A stretch of 64,000 bases of DNA, taken from the NCBI GenBank assembly GCA_040397785.1, contig JBBAVI010000021.1, forward strand, positions 1 to 64,000, in the 5' to 3' direction. The notes beneath the pieces are model-generated. The model saw only the letters and a list, made by a program, of their open reading frames with translations, was not told where the DNA came from and searched no databases. Position 1 is the first letter of the stretch. Each line of letters starts with the position of its first letter. Shown here piece after piece: positions 7,761-17,210 of this stretch. This DNA comes from M3007 sp040397785. Its GTDB lineage: Bacteria > Bacteroidota > Bacteroidia > Chitinophagales > Saprospiraceae. Both the position numbers and the translations under genes were made by a program.

Positions 7761-9523
7761 TTACCAAGGACAACCTGAATCAATTTGGCCTCCAAATCGG
7801 ATGCAACCCGGATAATATAGGTCCCCGTTGCTGCTGTTCCTGAAAAATTAAGTGCAATTTCGTGGTCACCCGGCGCAAGGGGTACCCGCTCCAGGATTGT
7901 GATTAATTTGCCACTCACATCAAATAGACTGATTTCGATTTCCTGAAATTGCAGGACTGAAATGGCGATGGTGGCGCTTTTTTGGGTAATTGGATTGGGG
8001 TACAACAAAATGTTATTGCCACTTTCCGCGTATTTTGTTGGCTTTTTTGCATTTGTTTCGGCATCAGGCGTTTCATTGGGGGGAGGTATATCAAACGTCA
8101 CACGCAGTTTGGGTAAAAATTTCACAATGGCATAACTGGCAAACATAGAAAGGCTTCCGCCTGCCATATATACCGTTCCATCAGGCGCCTCCTGTATTTT
8201 AAATCCGGCATTGATCATCTTTGGATTTTCGATGGATGCATATCCTTTTCCGGTAAAACTGGAGTCCAACTGACCATTTTCTAACACTTTTACAGCCAGG
8301 AAATTATACTGTTTTTGTTCATTACAGGTGCCACTCAGGTAAAAACCACCCTCGGGGCTGGGCCAGGCACCATAGATGTAATCGGATTCATGTAAATCAT
8401 AGTCAATCAGTCCTTTGTGGCCAAAATCAGTATCCCAGGAACCGTCCTGATTCAGTTTTTCTATGAGTATTTTGTGATGCGCGTCATACTTGGTTTTGCA
8501 TCGGTTGTCCCATTGTTCACTGTGGACCACGAACAAACCCTTTTGATTCGATGGAAAAATAGTCGGGAATCCTTGTGACGGTTTAACGTATTTTCTGTAA
8601 ATCACGCCATTCTCGCCAATTTTTGGGTTAAGTTGCCCGTTTTTATCTAAAAACAACAATTTGAAACCAGGTTCGGAAGTGGTAACCATCATGACCAGAT
8701 TCGACGCGGCATCCAGGCAGGCGCTTGCCTCAAAACTAAAGGAACTATCCGCCGAAACAAATAAACCTTGATCGCCGTAGGTACGAATTGATTTACCGTT
8801 TTTATCCATTTTCAAGGCAAATGCACGTCGGATAGGCCCCCCTTTTGTTTTAAAATCCATTTTTTCTGATACCCCACACAAATACATATTCCCTTTTTTA
8901 TCGGCCAATAAGGTACTGATGGTTTCGTCGTATAAAGCAGAATGCACCACCAAGCCCTTTTGTCCCACGGTCATATCAACTTTACCATCTTTTAATAGTC
9001 GAACCAATAGTAGATCCGTGTGTACACCGCTTGAACTTCGAAATCCAATACCTGTATGGTCAATGGAATGGAACATATCATCCGGATTATATTCTGATTT
9101 ATATTCAAAAGGTTTGCCCAAATCTGGTAAGGAATCGGGTTGATAGCCTGCACCCGCAATCCATATTTTTCCGTTTTTTTGCAACAACAGGGTAATCCGC
9201 GACAAACCGGTGCCCTTTACGGATAACGGTAAAAACACTTTGCCATTTGTTCCAAACCCCGGGTCTGGTTTACCTGAGGGCAACAAACGCAGTACACCAA
9301 TATAGTGTGAATTGCCCACCCAGCCTGCCAGCACTACTTTACCATCCGGCTGTACCACCATCGCATCGGCAACACCCCAGTCGCCCGTCATGGCAATATT
9401 CAAGCGGCCTTTTAATCCAAAAAGGGTATCTATTTTTGCAAAATGTTGTGCCTGAAGTAGTTGTGCTTGAATACCCAGGCCAAGTAATACTATACAAAAG
9501 ACAATTTGTTTGCTGTGTTTCAT
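7757..9523 (-). CDS. Delta-60 repeat protein with T9SS sorting domain
   Basis: A 588-residue secreted protein. The signal peptide (MKHSKQIVFCIVLLGLGIQA) is followed by delta-60 repeats, whose hallmark is visible several times: VQPDGKVVLAGW, LLPSGKPDPGFGTNGKV and LNQDGSWDTDFGHKGL. These predict a beta-propeller-like surface domain. The C-terminal 85 residues form a type A T9SS domain, with LLYPNPITQ, an FDVSGKLI strand and TGTYIIRV. It should therefore cross the outer membrane by T9SS and stay on the surface or be released. The role is unknown. Its 3' end overlaps that of rimO. Confidence 0.85.
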   Translation of the reverse strand: MKHSKQIVFCIVLLGLGIQAQLLQAQHFAKIDTLFGLKGRLNIAMTGDWGVADAMVVQPDGKVVLAGWVGNSHYIGVLRLLPSGKPDPGFGTNGKVFLPLSVKGTGLSRITLLLQKNGKIWIAGAGYQPDSLPDLGKPFEYKSEYNPDDMFHSIDHTGIGFRSSSGVHTDLLLVRLLKDGKVDMTVGQKGLVVHSALYDETISTLLADKKGNMYLCGVSEKMDFKTKGGPIRRAFALKMDKNGKSIRTYGDQGLFVSADSSFSFEASACLDAASNLVMMVTTSEPGFKLLFLDKNGQLNPKIGENGVIYRKYVKPSQGFPTIFPSNQKGLFVVHSEQWDNRCKTKYDAHHKILIEKLNQDGSWDTDFGHKGLIDYDLHESDYIYGAWPSPEGGFYLSGTCNEQKQYNFLAVKVLENGQLDSSFTGKGYASIENPKMINAGFKIQEAPDGTVYMAGGSLSMFASYAIVKFLPKLRVTFDIPPPNETPDAETNAKKPTKYAESGNNILLYPNPITQKSATIAISVLQFQEIEISLFDVSGKLITILERVPLAPGDHEIALNFSGTAATGTYIIRVASDLEAKLIQVVLGN

Positions 9524-9631
9524 GAATTATTGGGTTTGGTGTCGTAAAATTAACAACTTACTATTATAACAGTGTCATTTAATATACACTTAAAATACCA
9601 CGCTTACCTTAGCAACAACAAACTATTTTTT

Positions 9632-12364
9632 ATGAAAAACATACTCTTTACCCTGATTTTGGCTGGACTTTCGACCCTTTGCACGGCCCAAACCCTCAAC
9701 CCATATTTGCAATCGGTTACCCCCAATTCAATTTGGATTACTTGGAAAACTTCCTCCAACCTGGAAACGATTGTCGATTTTGGGCTGACTTCCAGCAACT
9801 TAAACCAACAGGCGGTCGGAACCACCAAAGTGTACAGCGACAACGGCTACCCAAATAATTATTACTACCACAGTGTTCGGCTCACCAACCTGCAGCCGAA
9901 TATCAAATACCATTATAAAATACGCACCGGAAACTTGAGTTCGGCGGTGTTTTCCTTCAAAACCCTGCCTTTGCCCGGACAAGCCGCTACGGCCGACGGC
10001 CATATTCGTTTTTTGATTATGGGCGACAACCAGATCAAAGAACAACCCCGGTATGATTCGCTGGTGGTATACGCAAAACGCAAATGCGAGGAGTTGTACG
10101 GTCCCAGCATCAACGAGAATATCTCTGGTATCCTGATGGTGGGCGACCAGGTGGATGTAGGCACGCTCGATCATTACGAAAATGTGCATTTTTCAAAATG
10201 CCGTTACCTCTCTTCAGTGCTGCCCATCAGCACGATCATCGGCAACCATGAAACCTACGGCACCCTTCAATTGAGCGCGTACGAAAACCACTTTTTCTAC
10301 GACAGTTTGAAATATGCCAATTTACCTTCAAATTCTGAAAAATACTATGCCTACCAAGCAAGTAATGTGTTGGTTGTAAATCTTACCACCGAACATACAA
10401 CCGGCACCACCGGCGCTGCACAAGCGCTTTGGCTGCAACAGGTGATCAACCATGCCAACAGCAACCCAACGGTGCAATGGATCGTTTCGCTGGGCCACCG
10501 TCCGTACCAGGCCGAACAATATGTAGGCGATATTTCTACCTGGATTCGCAATACGGCGGTGCCAATGTTGAGCGCCAGTACAAAGTTTTTGTTGCATGTG
10601 GGCGCACACCACCATTTGTACGCGCGTGGCCAATTGAAAGAAACCCCCAATTACCATATTATCTCTGGCGGTACTGCCTGGGATCAATACTGGGGTATGA
10701 GCAATGAAACGGATTTTGACGATGTGCAAAAGACCATTTCAAAATGGGCTTACCAGATATTGGATATTGACCTCAATACACAACGTGCTGATATTCAGAC
10801 GTATTCGGTGGGCAGCATTTATGGTTGGGATCAAAATATCTTGATTGATACGTTTCACCGCCAAAAAGGTCAAGCCGGACCGGCAAAGCCTTTCATCAGC
10901 AATAATTTACCGGATTCGGTGAGTTTGCCTGTGACGATCAGTACTTCGGCTTTTGTATCACCCGCGAACGAAAAATTGAACTCCACACAATTTCAAATCT
11001 CCAACGTATCCAATTTCTCTATTTTGGTAAAAGACAAATTGCGGGATTATGAAAACCTGTTTGGATCGGCTGGAGCGCCCGACACCACCAAAGACATTAA
11101 TCTGGGGGTAAATATTCTGCAATATACCCTCAATGCGGGCGAATTGGCCAACGGCAAACATTACGTACGTGCGCGCCACCGCGACCAAAACCTGGAATGG
11201 TCGGCCTGGTCGGCTGTTGATTCGTTTGTCGTGGTGAACAGTGTGCAAAATGCACCTATCCTCAGCCTCGACAAAACGGCTTATGCAACAGGCGAAAGCA
11301 TCAAAGCAACGTATGCCAACGGTCCGGGCAACGCAACTGACTGGGTGGGCCTGTACAAAAAAGGCGATGTTCCGGGACCGGTGGGTTCTACGATTTGGAG
11401 TTATGTGACGGGTACTTCGGGTGTGTTGAGTTTCAACCTTACCCAAAGCGGTGAATATTTTGCCGCGTTTTTCGAACTCGATGGGTACACCGAAATCGCA
11501 CCCCGTGTTCCGTTTTATTATGGTGCAATTCCGGTCCTTTCGAGCGACAAAACGGCCTATGCGGTGGGCGAACCGGTAGCGATTTCCTACACCAATGCAC
11601 CAGGCATCAACCTCGATTGGGTAGGGGTGTACAAAGTGGGCAATGTGCCGGGTACCGATCTTTCAACAGCGTATCAATATGCGGGTGGCACGGCTGCGAC
11701 CCGTACTTTTAGCAATTTGCCCAAAGGCTATTATTTTGCCAATTACTTTTTGAACGATAAATATGCAGAACCAGGCGATCGCATTTTCTTTTCTGTGGGC
11801 GACACCATCGCGAACTTGCTGATTGACAAGAGTATATACAACCTCGGCGAATATATCATGGCTACCTGGACCGACGGCCCGGGCATTCCAAAAGACTGGC
11901 TGGGTATTTACCAATCCTGGAAAAACCCGAATATAGATCCCTTGGATGCCTATACTTACATTGGTGGTCGCTCGGCAGGTACCCAAACCATTACAGACAC
12001 CCTCGTTCCTCAAACGCCGGGTAATTATTATATCGTGCTGTTTACCAACGACTCGTACAACGAAATTTCCAACCGCAGTTACTTCAGCATCGCCGACAGC
12101 ACCATTGGAACCGGTACCCTGATTGATAACAAAGGGGTGAAGTTGTATCCAAATCCTTCCGGCGACCATACTATTGTAGAATCGCCTTATCCGATTGATA
12201 AAATTGAAGTACTTACCCAGGATGGTCGTTTGATTTATCGCTCTACGGCCAATGCGGAGTCGATGCAATTCAACCTGCTCAATCAGCAATTGCCAACCGG
12301 TACCTACGTGGTGAAGGTATATTCACGGAAATTGTACACTTTAAAAATGGTGATACAGCATTAA
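9632..12364 (+). CDS. Secreted purple-acid-phosphatase-like metallophosphoesterase, T9SS cargo
   Basis: A 910-residue protein. The signal peptide MKNILFTLILAGLSTLCTA is followed by an FnIII-like PAP N-terminal domain (PYLQSVTPNSIWITWK). The metallophosphatase core carries Asp132 (MGDNQ), Asp172 (VGDQVDVG), Asn205-His206 (GNHE), His289 (GHRP) and His326-328 (AHHHLYA), so all the metal ligands appear present. Three Ig-like repeats of about 90 residues follow, each with a Y..GE....Y.N.PG...DW(V/L)G.Y signature. A type A T9SS domain (VKLYPNPSG to KMVIQH) ends the chain. It probably releases phosphate from organic esters outside the cell. The ATG at 9572 is rejected because it would place 20 extra residues before the signal peptide. 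Confidence 0.88.
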   Translation: MKNILFTLILAGLSTLCTAQTLNPYLQSVTPNSIWITWKTSSNLETIVDFGLTSSNLNQQAVGTTKVYSDNGYPNNYYYHSVRLTNLQPNIKYHYKIRTGNLSSAVFSFKTLPLPGQAATADGHIRFLIMGDNQIKEQPRYDSLVVYAKRKCEELYGPSINENISGILMVGDQVDVGTLDHYENVHFSKCRYLSSVLPISTIIGNHETYGTLQLSAYENHFFYDSLKYANLPSNSEKYYAYQASNVLVVNLTTEHTTGTTGAAQALWLQQVINHANSNPTVQWIVSLGHRPYQAEQYVGDISTWIRNTAVPMLSASTKFLLHVGAHHHLYARGQLKETPNYHIISGGTAWDQYWGMSNETDFDDVQKTISKWAYQILDIDLNTQRADIQTYSVGSIYGWDQNILIDTFHRQKGQAGPAKPFISNNLPDSVSLPVTISTSAFVSPANEKLNSTQFQISNVSNFSILVKDKLRDYENLFGSAGAPDTTKDINLGVNILQYTLNAGELANGKHYVRARHRDQNLEWSAWSAVDSFVVVNSVQNAPILSLDKTAYATGESIKATYANGPGNATDWVGLYKKGDVPGPVGSTIWSYVTGTSGVLSFNLTQSGEYFAAFFELDGYTEIAPRVPFYYGAIPVLSSDKTAYAVGEPVAISYTNAPGINLDWVGVYKVGNVPGTDLSTAYQYAGGTAATRTFSNLPKGYYFANYFLNDKYAEPGDRIFFSVGDTIANLLIDKSIYNLGEYIMATWTDGPGIPKDWLGIYQSWKNPNIDPLDAYTYIGGRSAGTQTITDTLVPQTPGNYYIVLFTNDSYNEISNRSYFSIADSTIGTGTLIDNKGVKLYPNPSGDHTIVESPYPIDKIEVLTQDGRLIYRSTANAESMQFNLLNQQLPTGTYVVKVYSRKLYTLKMVIQH

Positions 12365-12430
12365 CATGCATTATAGCCAACGCAAAGTGGTAATGAGAAC
12401 ATCTGGCATCTAATGCATTGAAAATCAATT

Positions 12431-12473
12431 TTTTTATCCATCCATCCTTCAAATCCATTTAAATCTGGGTATA
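12431..12473 (-). repeat. Dispersed 43-bp intergenic repeat, copy 1
   Basis: Read on the minus strand, this 43-bp stretch matches 55483-55525 on the plus strand at 39 of 43 positions, counted by eye, without gaps. Both copies lie in intergenic AT-rich DNA just past the 3' end of a T9SS cargo gene. Confidence 0.6.
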
Positions 12474-12491
12474 GTTTTAACATTTCATAAA

Positions 12492-12520
12492 TTGTATTTA
12501 CTGATTTTGTTTTATTTTTG
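12492..12520 (+). promoter_or_regulatory. Promoter TTG-N18-TATTTTTG
   Basis: TTG at 12492-12494 and TATTTTTG at 12513-12520 match the Bacteroidota primary-sigma promoter with an 18-base spacer. Transcription would start near 12526 and give a leader of about 105 bases for the broken barrel gene at 12633. Confidence 0.55.
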
Positions 12521-12562
12521 CGATCCGATTTATGCATTTTTGCTTGAGTCGGATCGTTTTTT
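12521..12562 (+). terminator. Rho-independent terminator of the phosphatase gene
   Basis: CGATCCGA (12521-12528) pairs with TCGGATCG (12549-12556) and is followed by TTTTTT. It lies about 160 bases past the phosphatase stop and overlaps the start region of the promoter for the next gene. Confidence 0.65.
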
Positions 12563-12632
12563 GAGCCTCAAGGAATAGGCTTTAATCTTAAAATGACCGC
12601 TAAACCAACCGATTCTTTCACTAACTTATCAT

Positions 12633-13226
12633 ATGATGCAAACTAAATTACGTTCTTTCTCCCTGATGCTGGCTTTTGTCTGCATGTTTTTTTCTGCTTC
12701 TGCCCAAACTTTTAAAAGCGGTGACCAACACCTGCATTTGGGGGTGGGATTTGTAAGTTAGTACTACGGTACTGGTTATGCAGGTATTGTTCCCCCGGTT
12801 ACAGCATCTTACGAAATCGGTATCGCTGATTTGGATGGCATTGGTTCCATTGGCGTGGGTCCATTTGTAGGATATTCTACCTCTAGAACGCCAAAGTATA
12901 ATGATTTTCAAGGTGGTAAATACTGGTGGCGCAATACCTATCTTACGATTGCGGCACGTGGTGCTTTTCACTTCGATATTTTTAACGATGAGCGTTTTGA
13001 TACGTATGCCGGTCTTGTATTAGGATATACGATTAGAAGTTATTCCTACAAAACATCCGGTGTTGTGGGCGGAACGTCTTATATTTATGATTATGGATCA
13101 GGCTACATCGCACGCAATGTATTCGGTGGTATGCGCTACAAAGCGAGTGAAAAACTGCGCTTGTTCGGTGAAATTGGCTATGGATTTACCTTAGTCAACG
13201 TTGGTATTGACTTTAAAATCAAGTAA
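12633..13226 (+). pseudogene. Outer-membrane beta-barrel protein gene with in-frame amber stop
   Basis: From the ATGATG at 12633 the frame reads MMQTKLRSFSLMLAFVCM and onward through a signal peptide ending SASAQ, then KSGDQHLHLGVGFVS. It hits TAG at 12759-12761, codon 43. The same frame then continues without a break as YYGTGYAGIVPPVTASYEIG to a normal barrel end (GYGFTLVNVGIDFKIK) at 13226. With the stop replaced by a sense codon, the product is 197 residues with typical strand alternation. The downstream part looks well preserved, so the change is recent, is a base error, or is read through. Promoter and terminator are intact. The family is a small Bacteroidota barrel of unknown role. Confidence 0.75.
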
Positions 13227-13258
13227 TTTTATGCGACCTTTTGGAAGCGTAAAATATC

Positions 13259-13295
13259 AACCGCCTGCCTGTGCAAACAAGCAGGCGGTTTTTTT
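13259..13295 (+). terminator. Rho-independent terminator
   Basis: A 10-bp perfect stem, AACCGCCTGC (13259-13268) with GCAGGCGGTT (13281-13290), is followed by a T tract to 13295. It terminates the broken barrel gene. Confidence 0.9.
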
Positions 13296-13317
13296 ATGGA
13301 AGTACCGGGGCTTGTCC

Positions 13318-13325
13318 TATCTTTG
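13318..13325 (+). promoter_or_regulatory. Promoter -7 element TATCTTTG for purL
   Basis: TATCTTTG is a perfect match to TAnnTTTG. It lies after the preceding terminator and 40 bases before the proposed purL start. No clean -33 TTG is seen at the usual distance, where T-rich DNA of the terminator lies instead. Confidence 0.5.
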
Positions 13326-13364
13326 TCTCGAAAATTGCAATCATCACCTATTATACTTCATTTC

Positions 13365-15587
13365 TTGGAAGCGATACCCACCGTCGATACTGCAAAAAGT
13401 CTCGGCCTCACCCCGGAAGAATTCGAGCGTATTATCCAAATTCTTGGCCGTCAACCCAACTTCACAGAACTGAGCATTTTTTCAGTCATGTGGAGCGAAC
13501 ACTGTTCTTACAAAAACTCCATCCTTCAACTCAAAACCCTGCCCCGCAAAGGCAAGCGCCTGCTCGTAGAAGCCGGCGAAGAAAATGCGGGTTTGGTAGA
13601 TATTGGCGGCGGTTTAGGCTGTGTTTTTAAAATCGAAAGCCACAACCACCCATCGGCCATCGAACCTTATCAAGGTGCGGCGACTGGCGTAGGTGGTATT
13701 CACCGCGATATCTTTACCATGGGCGCCCGCCCGATTGCTGCGTTGAACAGCCTGCGTTTTGGTATCCCCAACGATGCCCGCATGAAACGCCTTATTACCG
13801 GTGTTGTGAAGGGCATCGGCGATTATGGCAACTGTTTTGGCGTACCTACTGTCGGCGGCGAGGTGTATTTTTACCCTTGTTACAACCACGATATTTTGGT
13901 AAATGCCATGTCTGCCGGCATCGTAAAAGCAGGTGAAACGGTCAGTGCTACTGCTGGCGGCCCAGGCAACCCCGTATTTATTGTTGGTTCTGCGACTGGT
14001 AAAGACGGCATCCACGGCGCTACCTTCGCTTCGGCCGATTTGTCGGTCGATTCACACGAAGATTTGCCCGCTGTACAAGTTGGAGACCCGTTTCAGGAAA
14101 AGCTATTGCTCGAAGCCAGCTTAGAAGCCATTCAAACCGGCGCGTTGGTGGGTATGCAAGATATGGGTGCAGCCGGTATTACCTGTTCTACCTCCGAAAT
14201 GAGCGCCAAAGCAGGTTGCGGCATGCGCATCGACCTGAGCAAAACGCCTACCCGCCAGTCTAACATGAAAGATTGGGAAATCCTGCTTTCCGAAAGCCAG
14301 GAACGGATGTTGATCGTGTGCAAACCAGGCCGGGAACAAGAATTGCTGGCTGTTTTTGAAAAATGGGACCTGCCTTGCGCCGAAATTGGCGTCACTACCG
14401 ACACCGGTCGCCTGGAGTTTTTCTACCACGGTGAAAAAGTTGCCGATGTGCCTGCCCATGACCTCGTGTTGGGCGGGGGCGCTCCCGTGTATGTGCGCGA
14501 ACAAAAACGCCCGGAATACCTGAAGAAAATTGAACAATTTGACCTGAATTCGGTCAAACAGCCCGTAGATTACCTCGAAGCGGCCAAAAAATTGTGGTCG
14601 TCGCCCAATATTGCCTCCAAAAACTGGATCACCCAGCAATACGACTCCATGGTACGCACCGGTACTATGACCACCAACCGGCCTTCCGATGCTGCCGTCG
14701 TATATATTAAAGGTACGGAAAAAGCGATCACCCTCACCACCGACTGTAATTCGGCTTATGTACATGCCGACCCACACAAAGGTGCCATGATTGCAGTTGC
14801 AGAAGCGGCACGGAACATTACCTGCTCAGGTGGAATGCCTGTTGCGATTACCAATTGCCTCAATTTTGGCAATCCCCACAATCCGGAAGTGTACTACCAG
14901 TTTGCCGAAGCCATTCGTGGTATGGGCGATGCCTGTCGCAAGTTTGAAACCCCCGTGACCGGCGGAAATGTGAGTTTTTACAACCAATACAAACACGACG
15001 GTGCGGATATTCCAGTTTTCCCAACTCCAACCATTGGTATGCTGGGCATCCTCGACGATTATAATCAAATGATGACGCTCGATTTCAAACAAGCGGGTGA
15101 TTTGATTTACCTCTTGGGCGTTCAGCGCGATGATTTGGGATGCAGTGAGTACTTGCGATTGGTGCAGGAAGTGGAATGGAGCAATTGTCCGCATTTCGAT
15201 TTGGAAGAGGAATATGCTTTGCAACAAACCGCTCAAAAAGTAATCGCGGCAGGCTTGGTACAATCGGCCCACGACGTATCGGAAGGCGGCGTATTGGTAA
15301 CGCTGCTTGAAAGTGGCATGCCACGCGGCTTGGGCTTTACCCTGCAAACCGATGCGGCCATCCGCAAAGACGCCTATTTGTTTGGCGAAGCGCAAAGCCG
15401 GATCATCGTTTCCATACAACCTGAACAACAAGTGGCTTTCGAACGTTTTTTACAAGCAGCCAACACACCATTTACCCAAATTGGCACAGTGCAAGGAGCA
15501 GAGGTGCACATTGACGGCGAAAATTGGGGCAATGTTGAAAGCTGGAAGCATACCTACGACACCGTTTTGAACAAAATCATGCAATAA
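13365..15587 (+). CDS. purL: Phosphoribosylformylglycinamidine synthase subunit PurL (small type)
   Basis: PurL is the ATP-dependent subunit that converts FGAR to FGAM in purine synthesis; this short form works with separate PurS and PurQ, which are not in the window. The family opening TAKSLGLTPEEFERI leads into GRQPNFTELSIFSVMWSEHC and then KIESHNHPSAIEP, GGIHRDIFTMGA and the GG-rich loops of the two AIRS-like halves. I propose the TTG at 13365 (M/L-EAIPTVDTAKSLG), about 740 residues. The in-frame ATG at 13296 sits inside the T tract of the upstream terminator and before the TATCTTTG promoter, so it cannot be the start. A TTG at 13335 is a second option. A lipoprotein gene follows after 11 bases. 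Confidence 0.93.
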   Translation: MEAIPTVDTAKSLGLTPEEFERIIQILGRQPNFTELSIFSVMWSEHCSYKNSILQLKTLPRKGKRLLVEAGEENAGLVDIGGGLGCVFKIESHNHPSAIEPYQGAATGVGGIHRDIFTMGARPIAALNSLRFGIPNDARMKRLITGVVKGIGDYGNCFGVPTVGGEVYFYPCYNHDILVNAMSAGIVKAGETVSATAGGPGNPVFIVGSATGKDGIHGATFASADLSVDSHEDLPAVQVGDPFQEKLLLEASLEAIQTGALVGMQDMGAAGITCSTSEMSAKAGCGMRIDLSKTPTRQSNMKDWEILLSESQERMLIVCKPGREQELLAVFEKWDLPCAEIGVTTDTGRLEFFYHGEKVADVPAHDLVLGGGAPVYVREQKRPEYLKKIEQFDLNSVKQPVDYLEAAKKLWSSPNIASKNWITQQYDSMVRTGTMTTNRPSDAAVVYIKGTEKAITLTTDCNSAYVHADPHKGAMIAVAEAARNITCSGGMPVAITNCLNFGNPHNPEVYYQFAEAIRGMGDACRKFETPVTGGNVSFYNQYKHDGADIPVFPTPTIGMLGILDDYNQMMTLDFKQAGDLIYLLGVQRDDLGCSEYLRLVQEVEWSNCPHFDLEEEYALQQTAQKVIAAGLVQSAHDVSEGGVLVTLLESGMPRGLGFTLQTDAAIRKDAYLFGEAQSRIIVSIQPEQQVAFERFLQAANTPFTQIGTVQGAEVHIDGENWGNVESWKHTYDTVLNKIMQ

Positions 15588-15598
15588 ATTCATACATC

Positions 15599-16708
15599 AT
15601 GAAAAAGATAAAATCCTTACTTTTCTTGTTGCTGCCGATACTTTCCATCCTCTCTGCTTGCCAGGGACAAGTGGGGCATGCCTTGAAAGGCTCGATTCAA
15701 AATGCCGCTAATTTGCAGGTAATACTTGAGCAATCAAATTTCGACCGCAGCAATGTAGCCGTGGGCCGTGCTAGTTGTGATGGCGGAGGCAAATTTGAAA
15801 TAAAATTAGAAAAACCTTTAGAAGAAGGTTTATATCGCTTAAGTGTGGGTGCCAAACGCATGTATTTTATCCTCGATGGCAAAGAAACCGTTATTGAAGT
15901 GCAGGGCGATCTCAATACCATGGATCGTTTGGATATTAAAGTAACGGGTTCGCCAACCTTCGAATGTTATGCGGGCATTATCCGCGACCTGATCCAAAAC
16001 CAGGTAAAATCGCCGGAAGAAGCCAAAGCAAAAATTGAAAAAGGATGCACCCCGCTGATGCAGGCTTTTTTGACCACGCAATTGTTGGGCACCAATCCAA
16101 TGGCTTTTATAGCCGATTTTAAAGCAAAATCTACCTTGCTGGATGAAAAAATGCCAGGATCTAAATACGCCACTGATTTTAAAGGGATGATCGCGCAAAT
16201 AGAAGCACAGGTAGGCCAACAACAAGGTGCGGAACTTATAAAAGTAGGCCAAGTGGCACCAGAAATTGCCTTGCCTGATCCAGACGGAAAAGTACGTACG
16301 CTATCTGCTTTGAAAGGCAAAGTAGTATTGCTCGACTTCTGGGCGAGCTGGTGCGGTCCTTGTCGTCGTGAAAATCCACATGTTGTGGAAGTTTACAACA
16401 AGTTCAAAGACAAAGGTTTTGAAGTGTTCAGCGTATCCCTCGATGGTGCTGACCCACGCATGAACATGTCTGCCACCGAAATGGAAAAAAAGAAAGCCGA
16501 TGGTAAGGTAAAATGGATCAGCGCCATCAAACAAGATGGTTTGGTCTGGGAAAACCATGTGAGCGACCTGAAATATTGGGGCAGCGAACCTGCTGGCTTG
16601 TATGGCGTAAGTGCCATTCCGAAAACTTTTTTGATTGGGAAAGACGGTACCATCATTGCCATTAACCCGCGCCAAAATTTGGAGGCCGAATTGTTGAAAG
16701 CGCTGTAA
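15599..16708 (+). CDS. TlpA-like thioredoxin-fold lipoprotein with DUF4369-like N-terminal domain
   Basis: A 369-residue protein. The lipoprotein signal ends in LSILSAC, with Cys21 the lipidation site. Residues 27-130 form a DUF4369-like beta domain (HALKGSIQNAANLQVILEQS). Residues 215-369 are an AhpC/TlpA-type thioredoxin fold with redox motif Cys252-GP-Cys255 (FWASWCGPCRRENP) and a cis-Pro at SAIPKTF. Family members reduce or resolve disulfides in the periplasm, for example during cytochrome c maturation. It lies 11 bases after purL and may be co-transcribed, though the functions are unrelated. Confidence 0.88.
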   Translation: MKKIKSLLFLLLPILSILSACQGQVGHALKGSIQNAANLQVILEQSNFDRSNVAVGRASCDGGGKFEIKLEKPLEEGLYRLSVGAKRMYFILDGKETVIEVQGDLNTMDRLDIKVTGSPTFECYAGIIRDLIQNQVKSPEEAKAKIEKGCTPLMQAFLTTQLLGTNPMAFIADFKAKSTLLDEKMPGSKYATDFKGMIAQIEAQVGQQQGAELIKVGQVAPEIALPDPDGKVRTLSALKGKVVLLDFWASWCGPCRRENPHVVEVYNKFKDKGFEVFSVSLDGADPRMNMSATEMEKKKADGKVKWISAIKQDGLVWENHVSDLKYWGSEPAGLYGVSAIPKTFLIGKDGTIIAINPRQNLEAELLKAL

Positions 16709-16712
16709 AGGG

Positions 16713-16746
16713 TAGTTGTTAGTTGTTAGTTGTTAGTTGTTAGTTG
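16713..16746. repeat. Heptanucleotide short tandem repeat (TAGTTGT)
   Basis: The 7-base unit TAGTTGT is repeated almost five times (34 bases) without interruption. It ends 14 bases before the ATG of the barnase-like gene. Repeats of this type change copy number by slippage and so could alter the spacing of the translation or promoter region. Confidence 0.9.
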
Positions 16747-16760
16747 AAAATGGATTGGGT

Positions 16761-17210
16761 ATGGGTTTTGAAGATTTAAAGCTGGGTAAATGGAAGGTTG
16801 TTTCGATCCTGTTTTCTGCGATCGGGGTTCATTTGCTTGCACTTTCTATTTTTTTATCCGCCTGCCAATTCCAACCAACACAACCCGACAATAACGGTAC
16901 TGGGACAACAAAACCCGTAAAAACGGACACCAATGCTTCCTTGGCACCTGCGTATGTTTGGGAAACCTTGGCGTACATTGAGACACACGATGCTGCACCA
17001 CAAGATTTTGTAGGAGGCCGGGAATTTCAAAACCGGGAAAGAAGGCTTCCTTTAAAAGATGTACAGCAGCAAACAATACGTTACCGCGAATGGGATGTTC
17101 ATCCCAAAATAAGCGGTCAAAACAGGGGCCCCGAACGTTTGGTTACGGGTTCCGACCAGAGTGCCTGGTACACCCGCGATCATTACAACCATTTTATAAA
17201 ATTAAAATAA
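16761..17210 (+). CDS. Barnase-like guanyl-specific ribonuclease, predicted lipoprotein
   Basis: A 149-residue protein. A hydrophobic segment ending FLSAC gives a lipoprotein signal with Cys35 as the modified residue, followed by a low-complexity Thr/Asn/Pro linker. The C-terminal 85 residues align by eye with barnase: GGREFQNRERRLP matches GGDIFSNREGKLP, then YREWDV, GQNRGPERLV and DHYNHFIKL. The catalytic residues appear conserved: Glu110, Arg122, Arg126 and His141 correspond to barnase Glu73, Arg83, Arg87 and His102. The enzyme should cut RNA after G. Barstar follows 35 bases downstream. The ATG at 16761 is chosen because the TTG at 16737 lies within the heptanucleotide repeat. A lipid anchor suggests envelope or surface location. 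Confidence 0.85.
   Translation: MGFEDLKLGKWKVVSILFSAIGVHLLALSIFLSACQFQPTQPDNNGTGTTKPVKTDTNASLAPAYVWETLAYIETHDAAPQDFVGGREFQNRERRLPLKDVQQQTIRYREWDVHPKISGQNRGPERLVTGSDQSAWYTRDHYNHFIKLK

Noticed and set aside
13296..13364. Use of ATG 13296 as the purL start
   Set aside because: It lies in the T tract of the preceding terminator and upstream of the TATCTTTG promoter; the family start fits the TTG at 13365.
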